Shown here one piece after another: positions 8,114 to 14,741 of a DNA stretch of 14,823 nucleotides; positions within the stretch are counted from its first letter, which is position 1, and each line of letters starts with the position of its first letter. The position numbers and the translations under genes were made by a program. The notes beneath the pieces are model-generated. The model saw only the letters and a list, made by a program, of their open reading frames with translations, made no database searches and was not told where the DNA came from. This DNA is from Candidatus Zipacnadia bacterium. GTDB lineage: Bacteria; Armatimonadota; Zipacnadia; Zipacnadales; Zipacnadaceae. Location of the stretch: assembly GCA_029821415.1 (NCBI GenBank), contig JALGTJ010000005.1, forward strand, positions 1-14,823. The letters are read 5' to 3'.

Positions 8114-8131
8114 CTGGCCTCTCGCGACCAG
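8114..8131 (-). promoter_or_regulatory. Leader hairpin 2 of the DUF4838 transcript
   Basis: On the minus-strand RNA, CUGGUC pairs with GGCCAG (6 bp, one G-U) around the loop GCGAGA. It lies about 24 nt before the AGGAGG. A GGCUG overlapping the 5' arm is also complementary to CAGCC just before the ATG, so an alternative fold near the start is conceivable. No U-run follows, so it is not an intrinsic terminator. Confidence 0.35.
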
Positions 8132-8147
8132 CCGGTAGATCACAGTG

Positions 8148-8172
8148 AGCCGGTGTCGTTGAACACCAGGCT
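8148..8172 (-). promoter_or_regulatory. Leader hairpin 1 of the DUF4838 transcript
   Basis: Arms AGCCGGTGT (8148-8156) and ACACCAGGCT (8163-8172) form a 9-bp GC-rich stem with one bulged base and a 6-base loop. It lies just downstream of the predicted start point of the minus-strand promoter. No T-run follows on the minus strand, so it is not a standard terminator. It may stabilise the mRNA or be part of a cis-regulatory leader. Confidence 0.4.
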
Positions 8173-8191
8173 ATTGCAGCGTCACTCATAC

Positions 8192-8219
8192 ATTATACCA
8201 GTTGACCAGCTTACGTCAA
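8192..8219 (-). promoter_or_regulatory. Near-consensus extended -10 sigma-70 promoter for the DUF4838 gene
   Basis: Read on the minus strand, TTGACG (8219-8214) is followed by a 16-bp spacer and a perfect TATAAT (8197-8192), preceded by TGG to give an extended -10 (TGnTATAAT). Predicted start is about 8185, which leaves a leader of about 110 nt to ATG 8074. The spacer contains CTGGT twice, separated by CAA, a possible operator. Confidence 0.7.
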
Positions 8220-8420
8220 TAATGCAGGACATCTCCGTGGTAGCACCGAAGGGATGCATATCAATGCTCTCCCAAAACCAAAGTTAAGTGGTGCACCGAT
8301 ACATAGCAGGGGGCACAGAAGGAGGGTACGGAATAGTGGAGAATACTGCGTAGTAGCTCGCTTCATAAGTCATGGAATCGACAAATAGCAGACCGGCATT
8401 TTGAGAAAGAGGTGAGAGTC

Positions 8421-9686
8421 GTGTCCGCCAAAGAGTACGACCAGAGCCGTCCCATTTTCCGGAAGCCGCCGCCCGAAGGGGTTATGGAATTCACTAACAT
8501 CACTTCCGCAGAAGGCAGTGCCCTGGTTGAAGACGAAGACGGAACAATTCGGCTATATGAGGGAAAGCAGTACCGTACCTCAACGGACGGAGGCCAAAGC
8601 TGGAGCACTCCGCAGCCGGTGAACTACCCGGAGATCGGGAGCACCCAGGGGCTAGCCTGCCTGCGATTGCAGTCGGGCACCCTGGCAGCGTGCTACCGCC
8701 GAAGAATAGGAGATGGCCAGGAACCCTTCCATATGGCTTTGTCCGAGGACAACGGTCAAACGTGGGAGGGGCCGTACCCAATGAATCTGCTGGGTAATCC
8801 GTACTACGACACCATTATCGAGCTTAGCAGCGGCCGGCTACTGGCGCCCAGTCGGACCTGTTTTGGGAATGCTAACCACCCGGGTTTGCGCTACTTAGAA
8901 GCCAGTAGCTGGGGTACCTGGCAGGGACTGCGCGTGCAGGTTTCCGGACATTATCACTATCCGGAGATTGATATCGCTGCGGTCAGCTTCTCCGACGACG
9001 GCGGCAGGACCTGGAAACAGCCTGAGGACAAGCTAATGGGCTGGTTTGACGCTGAGGGCATCCCCAACGGCCGCGGCGGCGTGACGGCCTGTGATGAACC
9101 CAGTATTGCTGAGACTGCCGACGGGCGCGTACTCTTCTTCGCCCGTTCCACAGTCGGGCGCATTGTGCAAAGCTACAGCAGCGATGAGGGTGAGACTTGG
9201 ACTGCTGTGCGGCCCAGCGAGCTGGCCAATTCGTATTCGCCACCGCGGCTGCGCCGTATTCCACAGACTGGCGACCTGATGTGTGTTTGGAATCAAGTTT
9301 CCCGCGAAGAGATCCGCCGGGGCTATCGCCGCGGACGGCTGTCAGTGGCCATCTCCCGGGACAGCGGCGAGAGCTGGGAAAACTTCAAAACGCTGGAGGT
9401 CAGCGAAGGTATTGAGGATGTGGCACGAATCGCTCCAGAGTACCCGCTCACGCCGGTGGTTGCCCTGCCCGAGGTGGGACAACTGCCCAAGGGTTTTGCC
9501 ACTTTCGACTACCCAAACGTCAGATTTGCCCAGGATAAAGTGTACATAATGTACTCGCGCAGTTGGATTGCCCCCTCCGCAAACCCTGAAGAGGCGCTTA
9601 CGCTCGGGGAACGCAAGCAGAGCACTGCCGTCAAGCCAGGTGAGAGCGTGCTGCGTATATATCCGCTGGAGTGGTTTTATCAGTAA
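8421..9686 (+). CDS. BNR/Asp-box beta-propeller protein (sialidase-like fold), cytosolic form
   Basis: This 421-residue six-bladed propeller protein has five Asp boxes (S-x-D-x-G-x-S/T-W): STDGGQSW (54-61), SEDNGQTW (108-115), SDDGGRTW (191-198), SSDEGETW (253-260) and SRDSGESW (312-319). A conserved 'CDEPSIAETADGRVLFFARS' segment (224-243) and 'CVWNQVS' (288-294) are shared with the exported paralogue near the window's end. The fold is that of GH33-type sialidases, but no N-terminal F/Y-R-I-P motif is seen, so sialidase activity should not be assumed. The frame opens at GTG 8412; GTG 8421 is preferred because AGAGGTGA (8408-8415) sits 5 nt before it. No signal peptide is seen. It is first in a second plus-strand run with URO-D-like and GH3 genes. 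Confidence 0.8.
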   Translation: MSAKEYDQSRPIFRKPPPEGVMEFTNITSAEGSALVEDEDGTIRLYEGKQYRTSTDGGQSWSTPQPVNYPEIGSTQGLACLRLQSGTLAACYRRRIGDGQEPFHMALSEDNGQTWEGPYPMNLLGNPYYDTIIELSSGRLLAPSRTCFGNANHPGLRYLEASSWGTWQGLRVQVSGHYHYPEIDIAAVSFSDDGGRTWKQPEDKLMGWFDAEGIPNGRGGVTACDEPSIAETADGRVLFFARSTVGRIVQSYSSDEGETWTAVRPSELANSYSPPRLRRIPQTGDLMCVWNQVSREEIRRGYRRGRLSVAISRDSGESWENFKTLEVSEGIEDVARIAPEYPLTPVVALPEVGQLPKGFATFDYPNVRFAQDKVYIMYSRSWIAPSANPEEALTLGERKQSTAVKPGESVLRIYPLEWFYQ

Positions 9687-9725
9687 CTTGCTGAGCAGTG
9701 AATAGTTCAATTAATATCCACAGTT

Positions 9726-9757
9726 ACCAGGCACGGTGAGTCGGTCACCTTGCTGGT
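9726..9757 (+). promoter_or_regulatory. Nested inverted repeat in the leader of URO-D-like copy 3
   Basis: Inner arms GGTGA (9735-9739) and TCACC (9745-9749) pair perfectly around GTCGG. Outer arms ACCAG (9726-9730) and CTGGT (9753-9757) pair perfectly across a 4x3 internal loop. The element is 41 nt upstream of the ATG at 9798 and is not followed by a T-run. It could be an operator, an RNA processing site or a leader structure. Confidence 0.35.
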
Positions 9758-9797
9758 GCGACTGAGTCGTTGCCTGACGGGTTGTTGGGAGTTGATC

Positions 9798-10958
9798 ATG
9801 ATGGAGCTGACCAGGGACAATGTATTTGAACTGGCCGACCGTTCTCGGGGTGGGCGACCACTGGTCATGCCTAACTTAGTGGGCAGCAGATTCGTCGCCA
9901 AGCAATTGGGCAAATCCTCGGCGACGATAAAGGATCAATTGGAGTTTGCCGAGCGGTATGGATATGCACCGTACATAGTGGTATTCTATTCGCCCTTAGT
10001 TGACCTGATTAGTCATTGGGCGGACCACCTGTGCTGGGATGAGAATGTAGTGGAAGACAAAGGAGCGGTGGAAAAGATTCGCACGTTGCAGACTCCCCAC
10101 GGCGAGCTGCGCGAGCATACTCGCCACAATAAGGCAACCCAGTTAACTCACCATATTGAGGAGATGGTTAAGGACGAGGAGGATGTTAAAGCGGTTGGCT
10201 GGATTATTGACGAAAGCGTCAATACCCTCAGGGAGCGGCACGACGAGATAAAGCAGGCGCTGGTGCAGCAGATTGTGCCCCGAGTCAAGGAGATCGGTAA
10301 CCGCGGTCTGTCACTTATCCATTTGTGGATGCCCAATGAGGAAGTCCTCTATCCTCACTTCACCCAGGTGACCATGCACTACTTCCTCCACGACCACCCG
10401 CAGCTGGCTCATGAGCTGATCGAAAAGGCAATGGCCTACACTCAGTTTCAGATCGAAGTTGGCATTGAAGCCAATGTTGACGCTATACAAACTGCCGTGT
10501 GGGGCTACGAACAGTTTTCCCCACGGCTCTATGAGGAGCACATAATCCCGTACCTGCAGGCCAGCAGCAAGCAAACGCAGGCCGGTGGCCTATTGTTTTG
10601 GATTCACACCTGTGGGCATATGAAAGGTCTGCTGGAAAGCAAGACTTACCATCGCTTTGGGGTAGATATTCTGGAGTGCCTGAACTACCCACCTGCGGGA
10701 GATGTGGACGACTGGCCGCGACTGCGTAAGTTTGTCCCAGAGGGGACCATTACGAAAGGTAACCTGGAGGATTCACTCCTCTGGCAGGGACCGATTGAGA
10801 AAATCAAATCCAAGACCTGGGAAATACTGGAGGAAAGCGCGGATTTCAAGCACATCCTGGCGACCTCCAACAACATCTTTGACGACACACCGTTGGAACA
10901 CTTTGAGGCGATGCTGGAGGCGGTAGACGAGTACTGCGCCGCAAAGGGGCTGGATTGA
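9798..10958 (+). CDS. URO-D-like protein (MtaA/MtbA-type methyltransferase superfamily), copy 3
   Basis: This 386-residue protein is the copy most like cobalamin-pathway methyltransferases. It has an N-terminal 'ELADRSRGGRPLVMPNLVGS', the 'TPHGELREHTR' segment (99-109) resembling the TP-x-G motif of that group, and 'FWIHTCGHMKGLL' (267-279) with H270 and C272. It ends with 'ILATSNNIFDDTP' (353-365), where MtaA-type enzymes usually place a third cysteine zinc ligand; here that place holds S/N. C294 in 'ILECLNY' might substitute, but this is speculation. The open frame begins at TTG 9750, but ATG 9798 is preferred because GGGAG (9787-9791) is 6 nt upstream. It sits between a BNR protein and a GH3 enzyme; no corrinoid protein is nearby. 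Confidence 0.78.
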   Translation: MMELTRDNVFELADRSRGGRPLVMPNLVGSRFVAKQLGKSSATIKDQLEFAERYGYAPYIVVFYSPLVDLISHWADHLCWDENVVEDKGAVEKIRTLQTPHGELREHTRHNKATQLTHHIEEMVKDEEDVKAVGWIIDESVNTLRERHDEIKQALVQQIVPRVKEIGNRGLSLIHLWMPNEEVLYPHFTQVTMHYFLHDHPQLAHELIEKAMAYTQFQIEVGIEANVDAIQTAVWGYEQFSPRLYEEHIIPYLQASSKQTQAGGLLFWIHTCGHMKGLLESKTYHRFGVDILECLNYPPAGDVDDWPRLRKFVPEGTITKGNLEDSLLWQGPIEKIKSKTWEILEESADFKHILATSNNIFDDTPLEHFEAMLEAVDEYCAAKGLD

Positions 10959-11053
10959 TACTCGCGGGCCGGTGCAGGAGGGAACCAAAGAGTTTTAGCG
11001 AAAGAGCCACGCATGAGTTAATTCCCGTACTATTGCACTGGGAGGTGCGCACA

Positions 11054-13327
11054 TTGTTTGATCTAACTTCCGAGCAGCAGACCCGAATAGACCAACTATT
11101 GGAAGAGATGACGCTTGAGGAAAAAATGGCCCAGCTAACTGGGTATACTATCCGCGAATTCGTGGAGGACGGCCAGATATCCCACGCCAAACTCGAGGAG
11201 CTTCTGGGCGGCGGCATAGGCCAGATCGCGCTGTCGGGGGGCGCTTTTGAACAGCCTGTTGAGAAGACAGCCCAGAACATCAATGCTGTGCAGAAGTTCC
11301 TGGTAGAGGAGACGCGTCTGGGCATTCCCGCGATTGTCAACGACGAGTGCATTAGCGGATTTACTTGTATGGGGGCAACGCACTTCCCCCAGGCCATTGG
11401 AATGGCCGCTACCTGGTCTCCGGAACTGGAATCCCAGATGACTGATATCATCAGGCAGCAGGCGCGCGCCGCCGGCAGTCATCTGATGTATTCGCCAGTG
11501 CTGGAGGTGGCACGAGATCCCCGCTGGGGCCGGACCGAAGAGACTCTGGGCGAGGACCCATATCTGGTCGCACGGATGGCGACGGCCTTTGTCCAGGGCT
11601 TGCAGGGGCAGGATCTCAGGGAGGGCATCATACCTACGCTCAAGCATTATGCTGCCTACAGCTTCTCGGAGGGTGGGCGCAACTGCGCTCCCGTGCATCT
11701 CGGCCCGCGCGAGCTGCGCGACGTCTTCCTCTTTCCTTTTGAAGTTGCTATCAAAGAAGGTCACGCCCAGTCAGTAATGGCTGCCTATCATGAGATTGAC
11801 GGAATACCGTGCGCAGCTTCCCACGAATTGCTCACCGAGATTCTCCGCAATCAGTGGGGATTTGAAGGTATCGTGGTGGCTGATTGGGGAGTGACGGGGA
11901 TGTTATATAGATTCCACTACACGGCCGCCGATGCCACCGAAGCCGGCAAACAGGCCTTGAGTGCCGGACTTGATATAGAGGTCCCCAGCCCAGACTGTTA
12001 TAGCGAGGGACTTATCGAGGCTATCAGGAGGGGTGAATTCCCCGAGGCGATAGTGGACCAGTCGGTTCGTCGTCACCTGCGATTGAAGTTCCTACTGGGC
12101 TTGTTTGATGATCCGTATGTCCCGGCGGAGGAGGCCAGCAAGATTTTCGACATTCCCGCGCACCGCGCACTGGCGCGCGAAGCAGCTCGCCGCGTGATGA
12201 CTCTTCTGAAGAACGACGGTGACCTGTTGCCCTTAGAAAAAGATATCAAGTCTATCGCGGTGGTAGGTCCCAACGCGGCCAGTACTCACAATCTTCACGG
12301 AGACTACGCATTCACAGTCTACAAGGGTTCAGAAGGCGACGCGGTCAGGATTGTGAGCATTCTGGAGGGTATCAAGCAGCACGTCTCGCCTCATACGGAA
12401 GTCCGCTACGCGCCGGGCTGCGATGTGATGGATAATTCCACCGAGGGCTTTGCGGAGGCCGTGCAGGCTGCTGCCGACTCTGATGTGGTGATTGCCGTCG
12501 TGGGGGGCAGGTCGGCGCTACACAAGGATGGCACTTCCGGTGAGAACCTGGATCGGGCTGACTTGGATCTGCCCGGCGTCCAGAAAGAGCTGCTTAAAGC
12601 ATTATACGAGACCGGTAAGCCGATAGTAGCTGTGCTCGTTAATGGCCGTCCACTGACCATTGAATGGATGACGGAAAACATACCGGCGATACTTGAGGCA
12701 TGGCTGCCTGGCGAAGAGGGCGGCAATGCGGTGGCAGACGTGCTGTTCGGCGACTACAATCCCGGGGGCAAGCTGCCGGTTTCGCTGCTGCGCACTGTTG
12801 GTCAGGCTCCCACCACCTACGATCGGCGTCTCTCGTCTTCTGCTCAGTTCGGCCACTATGTCGACGTCCCCTGGGATCCGCTGTATCCCTTCGGCCACGG
12901 ACTGAGCTATACGGAGTTCGCCTACAGCAACCTGGAGGTCACCCCCGAACAGGTGCAAGATGAAGAGGAAGTGCACATAAGTTGTGAGGTTCAGAATGTA
13001 GGCGAACGTGCCGGTGACGAGGTGGTGCAACTATATGTCCACGACCTGGTGGCCAGCGTTACCCGCCCCCGCAAGGAACTTAAGGGCTTCCAGCGCATTA
13101 CCCTTGAGCCTGGCGAGAAAAAACGACTCACCTTTGCACTGCCCGTCGAGCTGCTTTCATATCATGACCGAGATATGAATCTGGTCGTAGAGCCGGGAGA
13201 GTTCACAGTGATGATAGGCGCGTCGTCCGAGGATATCCGTCTGGAGGGCAAGTTGGAGCTTAAGCAGTTGCGAGAGGTGGGGAGCCGATCTCGTTTTCAC
13301 ACCGAGGTCACAGTAAGCCCAGCGTAG
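11054..13327 (+). CDS. GH3 beta-glycosidase (beta-glucosidase/beta-xylosidase type)
   Basis: This 757-residue enzyme has the full GH3 layout: an N-terminal TIM barrel (about 1-350), an alpha/beta sandwich (about 375-580) and a C-terminal fibronectin-III-like domain (about 635-710). Landmarks are 'RDPRWGRTEETLGEDPYL' (154-171), 'KHYAAYS' (197-203), the nucleophile D277 in 'IVVADWG', the acid/base candidate E497 in 'TSGENLDRADLDLPG', and 'PFGHGLSY' (612-619). It hydrolyses terminal beta-linked sugars with retention; whether glucose, xylose or another sugar is not decidable. The frame is open from 10955, but TTG 11054 is the likely start: GGGAGGTG (11040-11047) lies 6 nt before it, and the protein then starts a normal distance before 'RIDQLLEEMTLEEKMAQL'. 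There is no signal peptide, so it is probably cytosolic. Confidence 0.93.
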   Translation: MFDLTSEQQTRIDQLLEEMTLEEKMAQLTGYTIREFVEDGQISHAKLEELLGGGIGQIALSGGAFEQPVEKTAQNINAVQKFLVEETRLGIPAIVNDECISGFTCMGATHFPQAIGMAATWSPELESQMTDIIRQQARAAGSHLMYSPVLEVARDPRWGRTEETLGEDPYLVARMATAFVQGLQGQDLREGIIPTLKHYAAYSFSEGGRNCAPVHLGPRELRDVFLFPFEVAIKEGHAQSVMAAYHEIDGIPCAASHELLTEILRNQWGFEGIVVADWGVTGMLYRFHYTAADATEAGKQALSAGLDIEVPSPDCYSEGLIEAIRRGEFPEAIVDQSVRRHLRLKFLLGLFDDPYVPAEEASKIFDIPAHRALAREAARRVMTLLKNDGDLLPLEKDIKSIAVVGPNAASTHNLHGDYAFTVYKGSEGDAVRIVSILEGIKQHVSPHTEVRYAPGCDVMDNSTEGFAEAVQAAADSDVVIAVVGGRSALHKDGTSGENLDRADLDLPGVQKELLKALYETGKPIVAVLVNGRPLTIEWMTENIPAILEAWLPGEEGGNAVADVLFGDYNPGGKLPVSLLRTVGQAPTTYDRRLSSSAQFGHYVDVPWDPLYPFGHGLSYTEFAYSNLEVTPEQVQDEEEVHISCEVQNVGERAGDEVVQLYVHDLVASVTRPRKELKGFQRITLEPGEKKRLTFALPVELLSYHDRDMNLVVEPGEFTVMIGASSEDIRLEGKLELKQLREVGSRSRFHTEVTVSPA

Positions 13328-13355
13328 GTGCATGGCAAGCAAGGAGACCATTGCT

Positions 13356-14699
13356 ATGAACGTCAAGAACCTCTGCGTCGGCTTGGTAGTAGCAAGCTGC
13401 GTGTTGACCGTCGGTTTGACCTTTGCCCAGGAGGAGGAAACCGTGAGTTCACCACTCGCCCAGCAGCCGTTTGCCAGCGTGCAAGAGCTGTTTGACAAGG
13501 TAGATGTTGCCGACGTAATTCAACTGCGCGATGGGCGACTGTTTATGGCCTTCAGCCCCGGCTCGCAGGGCGCCTATTCCACTGACGGAGGCCGGACCTG
13601 GGACGAACCATTCGCTATGAAGGATGAAGCAGGCAATAGCGTCACCGGCCGGGCTTTGGGTAGTCTTATGGAATTGAAGTCGGGGGCTTTAGGCTTTTAT
13701 ACAATGGGGGGGTATAAATTCCAGTTCCACGTCTCTCACGACGGCGGCAGAACCTGGTCAGTGCCAATTGACATGTTGCCCGAAGGCGAGCATGCCTACG
13801 GAGCGGCCCCTGACCGCGGCATAGTCACCCAGTCAGGGAGAATCGTGGTCCCGGTAGCCTGGTATATGACCGGGCCGCGGTCGCCGAATCCGAAGTATCC
13901 CTTGGGGCCGGATGTCGAAGAGACGTTGTGCTACAGCTTCGCTCTGTACTCTGATGACGAAGGACAGACTTGGCAGAAAAGCTATAACGTCATCTTCACC
14001 GTACTGGAGGGCAAATATCCGGGCGAGGAGATGATGCCGGCTCGTGGGAAGGGCGGCTTCTACAACTTTGAGGAGCCCACGGTGGTGGAACTGAGCAACG
14101 GCGATTTGATGATGTTCGGCCGGAGTATCCTCGGCCGGACGTTCAAGAGCATCTCTGTTACCGACCCGATGCCCTGGCCCTCGCACCACGGCACTGCCAC
14201 GTTTGACACATCTAAGCTCGGTGTGGGGGCAATATGGCGCCAGCCCGTGCCAACCCCACTGGCCTCGGCGCGCGCGCCGAGCGAGCTGAAATACATCCCC
14301 GCCCTCAAGGCCATCTTGTGTATCTGGAACCAGGTCTCGGTCAATGAGATCCTGGCGGGCATCTCACGGCACCGGTTGAGTACGGCGCTGTCGTTTGACG
14401 ATGGTGTAACCTGGCAGCACTTTAAAAACCTGGAATCTCTGGATGATGTAAGCTATGTCGAGCCGCCACCGATCCCCCTGCTCCATGGTGTCTATGGCCA
14501 CCACTACAACCAACCGGAGGACCGCGTTCGCTACCATCGGGCACCGGGGTCGGTGCGCACTTGCTACCCCCAATGCCGGGTCCTGAAAGATACGGTGATC
14601 ATCCAGTACAACTACGGCGGCAGCAATCCCGAAGATCCCCAGCAGCATGTTATCAACAAGCGGCGGGTTCTGCCCATCAGTTGGTTTACCGAGGACTGA
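13356..14699 (+). CDS. Exported BNR/Asp-box beta-propeller protein (sialidase-like fold)
   Basis: This protein has 447 residues. Residues 1-24 form a signal peptide: MNVK, a hydrophobic core (LCVGLVVASCVLTVGL), then 'TFA' with likely cleavage before QEEE. The mature part is a beta-propeller with Asp boxes STDGGRTW (75-82), SHDGGRTW (127-134), SDDEGQTW (199-206) and SFDDGVTW (346-353). It also has 'NFEEPTVVELSNGDLMMFGRS' spread over 237-257 and 'CIWNQVSVNEI' (322-332). The last two match the cytosolic BNR protein at 8421 and show common ancestry. No F/Y-R-I-P motif is seen, so true sialidase activity is doubtful. ATG 13356 is preferred over ATG 13332 because AAGGAG (13341-13346) precedes it by 9 nt and the signal peptide then starts normally. 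It follows the GH3 gene by 28 bp. Confidence 0.85.
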   Translation: MNVKNLCVGLVVASCVLTVGLTFAQEEETVSSPLAQQPFASVQELFDKVDVADVIQLRDGRLFMAFSPGSQGAYSTDGGRTWDEPFAMKDEAGNSVTGRALGSLMELKSGALGFYTMGGYKFQFHVSHDGGRTWSVPIDMLPEGEHAYGAAPDRGIVTQSGRIVVPVAWYMTGPRSPNPKYPLGPDVEETLCYSFALYSDDEGQTWQKSYNVIFTVLEGKYPGEEMMPARGKGGFYNFEEPTVVELSNGDLMMFGRSILGRTFKSISVTDPMPWPSHHGTATFDTSKLGVGAIWRQPVPTPLASARAPSELKYIPALKAILCIWNQVSVNEILAGISRHRLSTALSFDDGVTWQHFKNLESLDDVSYVEPPPIPLLHGVYGHHYNQPEDRVRYHRAPGSVRTCYPQCRVLKDTVIIQYNYGGSNPEDPQQHVINKRRVLPISWFTED

Positions 14700-14741
14700 A
14701 GACACATTCGCTCATTTTGGCATATACAGGAGACTCACGCA

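Larger units (their letters stand above)
8075..8420. other. Divergent intergenic region between DUF4838 (minus) and BNR protein (plus)
   Basis: This 346-bp gene-free stretch holds, from left to right: the AGGAGG site and leader hairpins of the DUF4838 gene, its near-consensus promoter (8192-8219), and then about 200 bp upstream of the plus-strand gene. No convincing plus-strand -35/-10 pair was found there. Small elements in that part are an 8-bp palindrome GGTGCACC (8290-8297), an isolated AGGAGGG near 8320, and the AGAGGTGA site (8408-8415) for the GTG at 8421. No tRNA-like or protein-coding content is convincing. Confidence 0.6.

Noticed and set aside
8202..8223. Plus-strand TTGACC with AATAAT as a promoter for the BNR gene
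   Set aside because: The spacing is only 10 bp, far too short for sigma-70, and the next downstream hexamer at proper spacing does not match.
8090..8287. A 65-codon plus-strand open frame in the divergent region
   Set aside because: It starts at a TTG without a Shine-Dalgarno site and runs antisense through the DUF4838 promoter and leader; no domain is seen.
8319..8352. AGGAGGG followed by a GTG and five codons to TAG
   Set aside because: It is too short to support as a gene or leader peptide, and no conserved amino-acid pattern suggests attenuation.
10846..11451. A 201-codon minus-strand open frame across the URO-D-like/GH3 junction
   Set aside because: It is antisense to two clear genes, low in complexity (Ser/Pro/Arg rich), with no domain.
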